A stretch of DNA of 64,000 nucleotides from Croceicoccus ponticola (lineage in GTDB: Bacteria; Pseudomonadota; Alphaproteobacteria; Sphingomonadales; Sphingomonadaceae), in assembly GCF_004004515.1 (NCBI RefSeq), contig NZ_RXOL01000001.1, positions 1,178,001 to 1,242,000 on the forward strand. Direction: 5' to 3'. Every line of letters starts with the position of its first letter. Within the stretch, counting starts at the first letter, position 1. The translations under genes were made by a program, and so were the position numbers. The notes below the pieces were generated by a model. That model made no database searches. It was not told where the DNA came from and saw only the letters and a list, made by a program, of their open reading frames with translations. Below, one piece after another: positions 8,921 through 17,754 of this stretch.

Positions 8921-9744
8921 CGGCGAGCTTTCCAATAGCTGTGATGCGACTTCCACTCTGGGTCGGGCCTGATCAACCGGGCGCCGCCGTCAATTGTCAG
9001 GAGTTGCCCTGTTATCCAACGCGCATCTTGGCTGATCAGAAAGGCGATGGCATCAGCCACATCGCCCGCATCACCGCTCCAAGGCAATGTGCATCGCCTG
9101 GCGCGCTCATCGCGAAGACGGCGAGCCGCGGCCTCGTTAGGGCAATTCCGATCGACCATCGCCGTCCAGACTTCACCCGGACGAACCGTATTGCAACGGA
9201 TGCCCTCAGGTCCGAACTGCATGGCGATATGGTCCGTCAGGGCCTCCATGGCCGCCTTGGTCGAACTATAAGCAAAGCTGCGGGTTGGATAGGCAACGGC
9301 CGTCGTCGACACGTTCACGATTGCCGATCCCGGGCGCATGTGAGGCAGCACGGCCTGGGCCATATAGATTGCGGACTTGCAATTGAGCGCGAACGCCCTG
9401 TCGAAATCCTCCTCGACAAATTCGGTCACAACCGTGCCGAAGCCAACGCCGAGATTGTTGACCAAACCGTCGATCCGGCCGAATGCCCCGTGCATCTCGG
9501 CAACGGCAGCTTGGCACTGTCGTTTGTCGGCCAGATCCGCGACCAAAACCTTGGCCTGCCCCCCGATATCGCGGATGCGGTCCGAGGTGCGGTTTCCAGC
9601 CTCTTCCGAAACGTCGAGCACTCCGATGACATATCCCTTAGTCGCAAGCTTCAGACATGTCGCTTCGCCGATGCCATCAACCCTGTCACCGCCGGAACCG
9701 GCACCGGTGACTAGAGCGACCTTTTCTGAACCAGTAGCTGTCAT
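8917..9744 (-). CDS. SDR-family oxidoreductase
   Basis: 275 aa. The N-terminal motif is TGAGSGGDRVDGIGEA, a Gly-rich loop with about five extra residues. NNLG replaces NNAG, Ser is present in NVSTTAV, and the active site reads AYSSTKAAM. ITGQLLTIDGGARL near the end is standard for NAD(P)-dependent alcohol dehydrogenases of this fold. The ATG at 9744 overlaps the upstream stop as ATGA. Third gene of an ALDH / SnoaL-like / SDR operon, suggesting alcohol to aldehyde to acid chemistry on one substrate. Confidence 0.88.
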   Translation of the reverse strand: MTATGSEKVALVTGAGSGGDRVDGIGEATCLKLATKGYVIGVLDVSEEAGNRTSDRIRDIGGQAKVLVADLADKRQCQAAVAEMHGAFGRIDGLVNNLGVGFGTVVTEFVEEDFDRAFALNCKSAIYMAQAVLPHMRPGSAIVNVSTTAVAYPTRSFAYSSTKAAMEALTDHIAMQFGPEGIRCNTVRPGEVWTAMVDRNCPNEAAARRLRDERARRCTLPWSGDAGDVADAIAFLISQDARWITGQLLTIDGGARLIRPDPEWKSHHSYWKARR

Positions 9745-10280
9745 CGTGCGAACCACTCGTAAGAAATGTCGTCGGGCGAAGGCTGCCCCAGCCTGATACC
9801 CTGTGCTGGAATTTCTTTCAGCACATCGGATCGAGCCCATTCATCAACCAGAATACGTTCCATCAGCCGCCAGCGCGTGCCAAATCGCTGGAGCCGGTCA
9901 AGGTAACGACCTGCCCGCAACCGGGTCGACCTTGTGTCGTCGACCTCGATGTCCTGACATGATATCACGTAGCTTTCGCTAAGTGCACGATCCCCGTCAA
10001 CGTCGATCCGGTGATTTCCGACCACATGCATCCGACCGGGCCGCGGATTTGAAGGAACGGAGAGCTTTTCCACGAATACCGCGCCCTTAATCGGCATGTC
10101 CCCACCCATCCACAAGTCCGCATCCGGGTGGATGCAATCGCCAAGCAGCACATTATCGAAACGATCTACGCCGCGTGCGATAGCGATAATGACACCCCGG
10201 ATGCTTTCCTTGTCCTCAAGTAATCGAATTCGATCTTCAAGAGCAGGCGTCTCAGTCCCTTCATTTTCCGGATAGATCAA
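9741..10280 (-). CDS. SnoaL-like / NTF2-fold protein
   Basis: About 179 aa. Residues from LEDRIRLLEDKESIRGVIIA through DRFDNVLLGDCIHPDADLW to GRYLDRLQRFGTRWRLMER follow the NTF2-like (SnoaL) pattern of small hydratases, isomerases and dioxygenase beta subunits. No ATG suits the start: a TTG at 10280 overlaps the ALDH stop as TTGA and is preceded by an AG-rich stretch, so it was chosen; the frame is open to 10451. Cotranscribed between an aldehyde dehydrogenase and an SDR. Function not assignable beyond the fold; an isomerase/hydratase role is one option. Confidence 0.72.
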   Translation of the reverse strand: MIYPENEGTETPALEDRIRLLEDKESIRGVIIAIARGVDRFDNVLLGDCIHPDADLWMGGDMPIKGAVFVEKLSVPSNPRPGRMHVVGNHRIDVDGDRALSESYVISCQDIEVDDTRSTRLRAGRYLDRLQRFGTRWRLMERILVDEWARSDVLKEIPAQGIRLGQPSPDDISYEWFAR

Positions 10281-11803
10281 GACGTCGCTTCTTTCTCTTC
10301 GACCTCGCCCCAGGCAAGGCTCTGTGGACGCGCCTCGGTCTTGATACCGACTACCTTCGTTTCCAGATATTCCTCGTATCCTTCGCGACCGTACTGGCGG
10401 CCAATACCGCTCTGTTTGAATCCGCCGAAGGGAACGTCCATGTGCATCCATACACCGCCATTGACACTCACGGTGCCCGTCCGCAGACGTTTGGAGAATT
10501 CATAGGCCTCTTCGTTGGTGGCGGCGGAGACGGTTGCCGAAAGACCGTAAATCGAATTATTTGCAATCGACAGGGCTTCGGCCTCGTCCTTATAGGGAAT
10601 CACGGCAAGGACCGGACCGAAAATCTCTTCTTGGGCGATCGTATCGTCGGGCTTCACATCGGCAAAAAGGGTTGGTTCGAGATAGCAGCCCTTTGGCAGA
10701 TGCTCTGGAATCGTGCCACCATGGACGAGGCGATTGCCCTCTGAGATGGCCTTGTCGATATGTGCCAGAACCCGCCTGCGATGATGCTTGCTTATCAATG
10801 GCCCCATGAAATTGTGTGGATCGCTCGGGTCACCATACTGTAAGGCAGCCATCATTTTGCGAGCGGCCTCCACGCCTTCCTCATACTGGCTCTCGGGTAT
10901 CAACAGCCTGCTGCGTGCCACACAGCCCTGCCCCGCATTGTTGCAGATCAACTTGGCCGCTTCGGCAGCCTCTTCCGCGACATTAGCCGATTCCAAGACA
11001 ACGTAGGCTGACTTGCCGCCAAGTTCGAGCAAAGTTCGCTTTAACGTATCAGACGCAACTGATGCGATGCGGCGACCATTAGGAGCCGATCCGGTAAACG
11101 CGATCATGTCGACACGGGGATCAGTGGTCAGCACCTCTCCTGCCAGATTGTCGGCTGCTGTTACGACGTTGAATACTCCGGGCGGTATATCCGTTTCTTC
11201 TGCCGCCAGTTTGCCGACAATAGTCGCCATCCATGGCGCGTCAGGCGAAGGTTTGAGTACGAATGTGCAACCCGTAGCAAGCGCCGGTCCCAGCTTGCTT
11301 AGCCCGGAGCCCCACGGCCCATTCCATGGGATAATGCCAGCGACTACGCCCATCGGCTCTTTCCGGATCCGGCGCTTGCTGACCACGCCGCGAAAATCGA
11401 CATCGGGCAGCTCTTCATCGTACGGGAAGTCGACCGCCAGTCGCGCGTAATCTTTCAATCGCTCGATTGGCAGGTCGAAAAGCGTGTCACGGGTCAACCA
11501 GACACATGTCCCGACCTCTTTCACCAGCAACGGGCGGATCTCTTCCTTGTGAAGGACCAGCGCCTCGTGAAGCTGCATCAGACAACGCGAACGGAACTCC
11601 GCATCGCGCGACCAGTCTGTTTCGTCGAACGCGCGACGCGCAGCGGCAACCGCCTCAACAAAATCTTCAGGGGTGCCGTCCGCCGTGACCCCGATAATCT
11701 CATCGGTGGCAGGATTGATGTTGTCAAAGGTCGCACCAGACCGCGACGACACAAGTTTGCCGTCGATGAGCATCCGCCATTCGGCGATCCCGGGATTATT
11801 CAC
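10277..11803 (-). CDS. Aldehyde dehydrogenase (NAD(P)-dependent)
   Basis: 508 aa. All ALDH landmarks are present: IIPWNGPWGSGLSKLGPALA, FTGSAPNGRRIA, LELGGKSA with the general-base Glu, NAGQGCVARSRLL with the catalytic Cys, EEIFGPVLAVIPY and PFGGFKQSGIGRQYGREGYEEY. The open frame extends to GTG 11836, but GTG at 11803 has GGAGAG seven bases upstream and is preferred. First gene of the 11803-8917 operon. Likely oxidises an aldehyde produced by the SDR. Confidence 0.92.
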   Translation of the reverse strand: MNNPGIAEWRMLIDGKLVSSRSGATFDNINPATDEIIGVTADGTPEDFVEAVAAARRAFDETDWSRDAEFRSRCLMQLHEALVLHKEEIRPLLVKEVGTCVWLTRDTLFDLPIERLKDYARLAVDFPYDEELPDVDFRGVVSKRRIRKEPMGVVAGIIPWNGPWGSGLSKLGPALATGCTFVLKPSPDAPWMATIVGKLAAEETDIPPGVFNVVTAADNLAGEVLTTDPRVDMIAFTGSAPNGRRIASVASDTLKRTLLELGGKSAYVVLESANVAEEAAEAAKLICNNAGQGCVARSRLLIPESQYEEGVEAARKMMAALQYGDPSDPHNFMGPLISKHHRRRVLAHIDKAISEGNRLVHGGTIPEHLPKGCYLEPTLFADVKPDDTIAQEEIFGPVLAVIPYKDEAEALSIANNSIYGLSATVSAATNEEAYEFSKRLRTGTVSVNGGVWMHMDVPFGGFKQSGIGRQYGREGYEEYLETKVVGIKTEARPQSLAWGEVEEKEATS

Positions 11804-11987
11804 GAAGCATCTCTCCAGAGAATTGTCTGAAGGCACAAACTACCATTCGTTTCCTTTCTCTTGATACCCCCCTTCGTCGATATCGAAATCGCGAATTCTC
11901 CAAGGCAACCCCGTTCTTGCTGGCGCGGTGCCTAAGGCGACTCCTGCTTTCCTTTCAGAAAACGAGGATTGTCGAAGGACGTCGAAT

Positions 11988-12861
11988 TGGAACATCTAGT
12001 AGGCAAGGTCACCATTGTGACCGGCGCAGGTACTGGCATCGGACGGGAAACCGCTTTGATGCTCGCGGCAAAGGGGCAAGATTGATCGTTAATGATTCCG
12101 CCCGGGATGCGGCCGACAACGTGGTTGACGAAATCCACAGCAACGGCGGCGCGGCATTTGCCGAATACAGCGCCGTCGGCACTCCGGCAAGCGCCTCGGC
12201 GATCACCGATGCGGTCGCCAGTCGCTTTGGCCGAATAGATATCCTCGTTAACAACGCGGGGATATCCCGGCCAGCACCCTTTGGACAAGATTCCGACGCC
12301 GACATCGAACTGGTTTTCGCAGTCAATCTGCTTGGGCCGTATAGCCTAATGCGCAGAGTTTGGCCCATGATGATCGCACAAGGGGGAGGCACCATTGTCA
12401 ATACGGCATCCAGCGCAGCCCTTGGCTCAGGCGCGAGCGGAGCCTATGCACCGTCCAAGGCGGGAATCATCGGCCTCACGAAAGAAGCCGCCATCGCCGG
12501 GGAAGAATATGTCATCAGGGTCAACGCAATCATGCCGAGTGCATGGACGACTTTGCTGGACAAGCATCCCGACGAGAGTTTCCGTAATTGGATGCAGCAG
12601 CATTTCCCGCCTCGCATGGTGGCTGCCGCCACCACTTTTCTCGCAAGCCCGCAGTGCGACCTAAACGGTCAGATTCTAATCGTAGGAGGCGGCTACGTTT
12701 CGCGGCTTTGCTTCAGTATTGACGCAGGAATCACAGACAAAGACCTCACTCCCGAAGCACTGGAGAGCAATATCGATGCAATTGCTCTTGGGAGTCCGAT
12801 CAGGGAATTGATGTTCCAGCGAGACCTGCAGGATGTGTACTTCGGCCTCTTTCCAAGATGA
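11988..12861 (+). pseudogene. SDR-family oxidoreductase broken by a one-base frameshift
   Basis: A frame starting TTG 11988 (behind GAAGGA) reads VTIVTGAGTGIGRETALMLA and ends at a stop after KGQD. The next frame picks up at GARLIVNDSARDAADNVVDE and runs through DILVNNAGISRPAPFG and GAYAPSKAGIIGLTKEA to 12861. The switch is at the G run 12073-12076; one extra G would restore a continuous protein of about 290 aa (AAK-GARLIV). It could be a true frameshift mutation or a sequencing error. The C-terminal 50 residues extend beyond the usual SDR end. Convergent with the acyl-CoA dehydrogenase at 12924. Confidence 0.82.
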
Positions 12862-12923
12862 GAAAGCCATTTCAGGTGCAATAGCTCCCTCGCGGCTCGC
12901 TGGAATTCTCGTGATCTCCGGTG

Positions 12924-14096
12924 TCAATACGAACGCGGCAGATCGAGCACGTGTTCGCCAAGGTAGGATAGGATCAAATTGGTGGAAATGGGAGCAACCC
13001 GGTAAAGGCGGGCTTCTCTGAACTTTCGCTCTACATCATACTCCTCCGCAAAACCGAAGCCTCCGAAAGTCTGCACACACATATCCGCTGCGGCCCAGGA
13101 TGCATCTGCCGCCAACATCTTCGCCATATTGGCCTCGGCTCCGACATTCTCACCGGATTCGTAGAGATGCGCCGCGTGGCTGACCATCAATTCAGCTGCC
13201 CGCATCTGGGCATAGGCCTGCGCGATCGGGAACTGGATTCCTTGATTGCTGCCAATAGGCTTGCCAAAAACCTCTCGCTCGCGCGCATAGCCGCTGGCTT
13301 TTTCGATGAACCACTTGGCGTCACCTATGCATTCGGCCCCGATCAGGACTCGTTCCGCATTCATTCCGGCAAGGATATATCGGAAACCCTTACCTTCTTC
13401 CCCGACCAGATTTTCTGCGGGAATGCGAAGATTATCGAAGAAAACTTCGGTCGTGCTGTGATTCATCATCGTGCGGATCGGGTTGATCCGCAGCGCATCA
13501 ACCGGTGCATCGCGCATATCGACAATGAACACGGACAGGCCGTCGACCTTCTTTGCAACCTGATCGCGCGGCGTGGTACGTGCAAGCAGGAGCATCAGGT
13601 CGCTGTGTTCCGCGCGCGAGGTCCATATCTTCTGGCCATTGATCACGTATTCTTCGCCATCACGGACTGCTGTGGTCCGCAGGCCTAGCGTATCCGTACC
13701 TGAGCCGGGTTCGGTGACGCCAAACGCCTGAAGCCGCAGTTCTCCAGAAGCAATTTTGGGCAGATATCGATGCTTCTGTTCGCTGTTGCCGTGACGTAGC
13801 AGCGTGTTCATAACGTACATCTGCGCATGGCAGGCAGCGCCATTACAGCCGTTGGCCTGCATCTCTTCCATAATCACGACAGCGGCAGACAACGTCAGAC
13901 CAGAACCGCCGAATTCTTCGGGGATCAGTGCGGCCAGGAAACCCGCATTGGTGAGTGCAACCACGAATTCTGTTGGATAGCGGCTGTCGCGATCACATTC
14001 GCGCCAATACTCGCCCGGAAAGTCCGAACATAGCGCGCGAACGGCCCGCCTGATTTCCGCCAGTTCCTCGTTCTCGAAATCGGAAAGGCTCCTCAC
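12924..14096 (-). CDS. Acyl-CoA dehydrogenase
   Basis: 390 aa, standard length. Has LIPEEFGGSGLTLSAAVVIMEE, FGVTEPGSGTDT (substrate/FAD loop, about 130), NGQKIWTSRAEHSDLM (about 157), and the C-terminal QTFGGFGFAEEYDVERKFRE. The position that is YEGT in medium-chain enzymes reads YRVAPIST, so the catalytic base must lie elsewhere, as in isovaleryl-CoA dehydrogenase types. GTG 14096 overlaps the upstream stop as GTGA with GGAGGA in front. Last gene of the ten-gene operon. Passes electrons to Etf. Confidence 0.88.
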   Translation of the reverse strand: MRSLSDFENEELAEIRRAVRALCSDFPGEYWRECDRDSRYPTEFVVALTNAGFLAALIPEEFGGSGLTLSAAVVIMEEMQANGCNGAACHAQMYVMNTLLRHGNSEQKHRYLPKIASGELRLQAFGVTEPGSGTDTLGLRTTAVRDGEEYVINGQKIWTSRAEHSDLMLLLARTTPRDQVAKKVDGLSVFIVDMRDAPVDALRINPIRTMMNHSTTEVFFDNLRIPAENLVGEEGKGFRYILAGMNAERVLIGAECIGDAKWFIEKASGYAREREVFGKPIGSNQGIQFPIAQAYAQMRAAELMVSHAAHLYESGENVGAEANMAKMLAADASWAAADMCVQTFGGFGFAEEYDVERKFREARLYRVAPISTNLILSYLGEHVLDLPRSY

Positions 14097-15004
14097 TTCT
14101 GGTCCTCCCAACCGTCAAAAACGTCGCCAGCCTCTTTCTGAACCATCGATGCCGCCTCCATCTGACCGTAAACGAGCGCGTTGCCGATTGTATCGAGCGT
14201 ATCGGTTCTGGTGACCCCCCATGCCTTGCAGAGAAGGACGTTCTCACGGATGCCCTCAGCCAATCGCGTCATCACATGATAATACAGCATCGCCGTGGGC
14301 CAGACCTGCTTGGGGAGGTGGTAGAGCATGTTCTCGATTCGAGCCCGGTGGGTCTTAAGCAGGCTGGGGCGGTGTTCGACCATGAAGCGAACGTAAGGTG
14401 GAATTTCGCCGATGGTCCGCAAATACCAATCATAGAGGAGCGACTTTTCCTTATCGCTCAACCATGGATCGGAGAAATCCAGTCCGGAACGGAAGGCATC
14501 CAGATCGACCGACCAGCCTGCTGGGAATTTTGCCGAAACCTCCGGATTTTCCGGGAAATCGAGTCCCTCCATCGCCTCAACGATCGTTTCCATTCCTCGT
14601 GGACCTGCGTGGACGAAAGCGATCGCTATCATTTCTAGCGCCTGCGCCTTGCTGAGCCCGTCATTCAGGAATGAATGCATCACGTAACGGGCTCCCTGCA
14701 CGTAGCCCATCAGCATGTAATAGGCGAGCGTACCCCCACCCATAACGGCCGGCTCGACCCGCAAGGTCAGGCTGCAATAAAGGCGATAGCGCTTGAGAAC
14801 CTCGGGATTCTTGTCCAACCACCAGTTCAGTCCCTGAAGTGGTAGACCAAACTGGGTCGAATAATGACCGCTGAACGCATCGATTTCCGCCTGCGTGATC
14901 TGGGTAGGAGCCGAAAGGTCCAGTCCGCGATGCATCCAGTTTCCTTGGGAAGGATCGAACCCTCCGCTCAATCTACGCAAGTCTTTCGTTGAAATTTCAG
15001 CCAT
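14093..15004 (-). CDS. Conserved protein of unknown function, distant carboxymuconolactone decarboxylase/AhpD-like pattern (copy 1)
   Basis: 303 aa; I do not recognise a characterised family. Predicted mostly helical. Landmarks: GGFDPSQGNWMHRGLDLS, NWWLDKNPEVLKRYRLYCSL, FVHAGPRGMETIVEA, LLKTHRARIENMLYHLPKQV, YYHVMTRLAEGIRENVLLCK and DTIGNALVYGQMEAASM. The repeated pattern of an Arg/Glu-containing helix then KAWGVTRTDTLDTI recalls the CMD/AhpD fold, but the CxxC redox pair is absent. A close paralogue lies at 26564-27466. The start ATG at 15004 follows the PhyH gene; its stop overlaps the acyl-CoA dehydrogenase start by 4 bases, implying a functional link with PhyH and the dehydrogenase. Assignment to CMD is tentative. 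Confidence 0.75.
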   Translation of the reverse strand: MAEISTKDLRRLSGGFDPSQGNWMHRGLDLSAPTQITQAEIDAFSGHYSTQFGLPLQGLNWWLDKNPEVLKRYRLYCSLTLRVEPAVMGGGTLAYYMLMGYVQGARYVMHSFLNDGLSKAQALEMIAIAFVHAGPRGMETIVEAMEGLDFPENPEVSAKFPAGWSVDLDAFRSGLDFSDPWLSDKEKSLLYDWYLRTIGEIPPYVRFMVEHRPSLLKTHRARIENMLYHLPKQVWPTAMLYYHVMTRLAEGIRENVLLCKAWGVTRTDTLDTIGNALVYGQMEAASMVQKEAGDVFDGWEDQK

Positions 15005-15050
15005 CACATGCCTTCGATCTGGAATATTGTTAAAAGCGGGGCGCAACCAA

Positions 15051-16016
15051 TCACCGCGGGGGCCGCAAGATCAAGGCCCGTCCATTCTGGGCCGAAGCCA
15101 GTACGCGGTCCCCAGCCCGCAACAGCCGGCGCAATTCGCTCACCGGCAACCGCGCACCCGACGTCCAGCGACAATAAGTATTTTCGTCGATGGCCAGTTT
15201 CGTGACCCCGCCCTCATCTTTCCGCACTTCGATGGCATCTTCGGTAAAACTGAGAACCTCGCCCAAAACCGGCAGAGTGCCGGAACGCGGCGCTACGCGC
15301 AGGTCCATAGACATGCGAAAACGGTCCGACGTATTGGGCAAACCGCTATGCGGCGTAAACTTGTCGAACATGACCAGATCGCCGGGATAATAGGTTTCGC
15401 GCGCCCAATCGTCTTCCGGCAGGACGCCCGGAGGAATTCGGAAACGCGGATGGTCATTCAGATCATGATAGAATTCACCATGATTCAGGCCGGGAACAAC
15501 CGACAATCCGCCAATCTGCTCATCGATTTCCATCAGCGGGACCCAGCACGTGTAACATTCCATGCCGATGTTGTAGAAACCGTCCTGATGCCGACCGATG
15601 AGCGGATCTTCCGGCAATTCGGCCACGGGGGGAGTAATCCGGTATTCGACGATCGGAAACCAGAACGGCCGATCACCCAGAAGAGATGTAAAGAACGCCT
15701 CGATAGCCGGCTCTTTGACAAATTGTTCCCAGACCTTGTCCTCATGCAGCTGCTCGATCTTGAGCGGGAAGTCGCTGAGGTCTGCGCCATTCCAGATCGG
15801 CTTCTCCGCGGCTGAATCTATCACCCCCAACTGCTTCAGAACATCTAGGTATCTGACCTTCAACCGGGACACCGCGCCCAGATCCAGGACGTTCCGGAAA
15901 TAGGCATGTCCGAAGCGTGAAATCGTCTCGAAAACAGCATCCGGATCGCCAACTTTTCCAGTCGCGTCATTTAGATGCTTCATTCTTGGCAAGCCTTTTC
16001 CGGCAACGACCATCAT
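15051..16016 (-). CDS. Phytanoyl-CoA dioxygenase (PhyH) family Fe(II)/2-oxoglutarate oxygenase
   Basis: About 321 aa. The facial triad is visible: GRHQDGFYN gives His-x-Asp, and MFDKFTPHSGLPNTSDRFRM gives the distal His and the 2-oxoglutarate-binding Arg. LSVVPGLNHGEFYHDL is typical of PhyH. The open frame runs to 16172, but ATG 16016 has GGGAG six bases upstream, so it was chosen. Between the DUF35 gene and the unknown protein in the ten-gene operon. Family members hydroxylate acyl-CoAs or small hydrophobic acids; here it could prepare an alpha-branched or alicyclic intermediate. Confidence 0.87.
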   Translation of the reverse strand: MMVVAGKGLPRMKHLNDATGKVGDPDAVFETISRFGHAYFRNVLDLGAVSRLKVRYLDVLKQLGVIDSAAEKPIWNGADLSDFPLKIEQLHEDKVWEQFVKEPAIEAFFTSLLGDRPFWFPIVEYRITPPVAELPEDPLIGRHQDGFYNIGMECYTCWVPLMEIDEQIGGLSVVPGLNHGEFYHDLNDHPRFRIPPGVLPEDDWARETYYPGDLVMFDKFTPHSGLPNTSDRFRMSMDLRVAPRSGTLPVLGEVLSFTEDAIEVRKDEGGVTKLAIDENTYCRWTSGARLPVSELRRLLRAGDRVLASAQNGRALILRPPR

Positions 16017-16172
16017 TAAATACTCCCACCGCGCAGAACACGATTTGGATAGCGCCCACAGTGATGGGAGGTTAGCCGAAGTCGACGGTTCAGCGGCAGG
16101 CAAATCACCCGATTGGGTAAGATTTCGCGATATCGATTCTTTGCCTTCATTGCCTGCTGGCGGGCAAGCCAA

Positions 16173-16580
16173 TCATAGGGCCCGAAAATGCGGTACCTTT
16201 TCACCATCATCTTCCAGCGCCGCGAAAAAAATCTCGACCGACTCGCCCATAACCGGAAACCGATTTGCAGGGCTAATCGCGAAATGGGCAAGCAAGCGAA
16301 CCTGATCGACAAGTTCCACGAGACCAACTGCATAAGGCAATCGATCTTTCAGCGGCTCCTGAAATGCGCGGCGATAAGTAACGATGCTTACAAGTGTACC
16401 AACGGTCTCGGCCTCTCGCCACTCTACCACACCACCCGTCCGGAACGGGCTGACCGGACTCGGTGGCCAGAAATAGCGACCTGAAGAAAGGCAATAGGGC
16501 ATAATCAGACACCCCTCCTTCGCTGCCTTCCAAAAAGGATCGTTCAAGAGGTTGCGGATGGGTTGTAGCGTTTCCACCAT
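16173..16580 (-). CDS. DUF35 OB-fold protein, partner of the SCP2-like aldolase
   Basis: 135 aa. Starts METLQPIRNLLNDPFWKAAK, the rubredoxin-like helix of the DUF35_N/OB-fold family, and continues into the OB fold (TVGTLVSIVTYRRAFQE, PYAVGLVELVDQVRLLAHF). The zinc ribbon is degenerate: of four expected Cys only that in MPYCLSSG fits, and the second pair reads PVSPF, so zinc binding is probably lost. Begins one base after the thiolase-like gene stops. In steroid (Ltp2) and ibuprofen (IpfD/IpfE) systems such proteins form the active complex with the neighbouring SCP2-thiolase-like enzyme. Confidence 0.85.
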   Translation of the reverse strand: MVETLQPIRNLLNDPFWKAAKEGCLIMPYCLSSGRYFWPPSPVSPFRTGGVVEWREAETVGTLVSIVTYRRAFQEPLKDRLPYAVGLVELVDQVRLLAHFAISPANRFPVMGESVEIFFAALEDDGEKVPHFRAL

Positions 16581-16581
16581 G

Positions 16582-17754
16582 CTAACCTCGTTCCAGAATG
16601 AGCGCATCTCCAGCAGGAGTTGCCCACATCGCCCGCCGACACCCGGCGACCTGGCGGGTACCACCTTCGCCGCGCAGTTGGGTGACAAGTTCTCGAATCT
16701 GACCCCATCCATTCATCTGAGCATGAGAGAGCTGTCCGCCATTCGTATTGACCGGCAATTCGCCATGTAGGCCGATACGGTCGTCCTGTACCCAGCCCAA
16801 CGCTTCGCCCGCACCACAGAAGCCGAAATCTTCAAGGGCATAGAGCGGCAGAGGCGAAAATGAGTCATACAGACCGAGCAGATCGACATCGTCCGGTGAA
16901 ATCCCGGCCTGGGCGTAAACGATTTGCGTCCGCGCCTCGGTCAAGGTCATCCGCCGGGTCGATTGCTGGGACATCCCCAACCCGACAGGGCCAAAGATAA
17001 ATGTATCTCGACCGGCCCTAATCCCCTGCGCACCGTTGATCACAACTGCCCGATGATCGGCCGCGATCGCTTTCGAGACGATAAGGCAAATTGCCCCATC
17101 GCCCACCGGCGAACAATCGAGCAATCGCAGCGGATCGACAATAGGCCGCGCGCCGCGATAGTCGTCGATTGTCATCGGATCACGCATGACCGCTTCCGGA
17201 TCCCGACCCGCATTTGCGCGGAAGGTCATCGGTATTGCGGCAAGAAGTTCTCGATCATAACCATAACGCTGACAATAGAGGTCGAAAGCCATCGCCGCGC
17301 CTGCGACAGGCGAGGCCATGCCGAGGTGGCCCTCTTCTCCATGCGGCCCGCCATTTTCCCTGAACTGTTCGTGATAGAACGGATTGTTCGCCTCCCCGAT
17401 CCTGCCGAGATCGGAATTTTTCATGCCCATCACGCATGCGACGCGGGTCGCCATGCCCGACGCGATGGCCATCGCAGCATGGGCGATTACCGTCGCAGCG
17501 AAACGACCGTGCCCCCAGGTCTGAGCGCAGAAACCTGCGTCGATTCCCAAGGTCGCGGAAATGGTATCATAGTCGGCACCGCGCGGAGAGCCGACTTGCA
17601 CGACCAAGCCGTCGATCTGCTCTTTGACCAACCCCGCATCGAACAGCGCATTGGTCAAGGCAGTTGCGATAAGAGAAAGGACCGATTGCTCGGGCCGTCT
17701 CTCGAAGCTACTGGCCCCCACTCCGACGATCGCGCATTTACCCCCTATACTCAT
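16582..17754 (-). CDS. SCP2-thiolase-like enzyme (lipid-transfer-protein type), probable retro-aldolase
   Basis: 390 aa with thiolase fold: CAIVGVGASSFERRPEQS at the start, RVACVMGMKN, DLLGLYDSFSPLPLYALEDF and NTNGGQLSHAQMNGWGQI. The nucleophilic Cys of true thiolases (usually in a GCASG-like stretch) is not there; the corresponding region reads AQTWGHGRFAATVIAHAA. That points to the Ltp2/IpfD branch, which cleaves side chains by retro-aldol chemistry together with a DUF35 protein, and the DUF35 gene follows directly. Start overlaps the ligase stop as ATGA. Predicted to release a side chain from a hydroxylated acyl-CoA; substrate inferred. Confidence 0.85.
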   Translation of the reverse strand: MSIGGKCAIVGVGASSFERRPEQSVLSLIATALTNALFDAGLVKEQIDGLVVQVGSPRGADYDTISATLGIDAGFCAQTWGHGRFAATVIAHAAMAIASGMATRVACVMGMKNSDLGRIGEANNPFYHEQFRENGGPHGEEGHLGMASPVAGAAMAFDLYCQRYGYDRELLAAIPMTFRANAGRDPEAVMRDPMTIDDYRGARPIVDPLRLLDCSPVGDGAICLIVSKAIAADHRAVVINGAQGIRAGRDTFIFGPVGLGMSQQSTRRMTLTEARTQIVYAQAGISPDDVDLLGLYDSFSPLPLYALEDFGFCGAGEALGWVQDDRIGLHGELPVNTNGGQLSHAQMNGWGQIRELVTQLRGEGGTRQVAGCRRAMWATPAGDALILERG

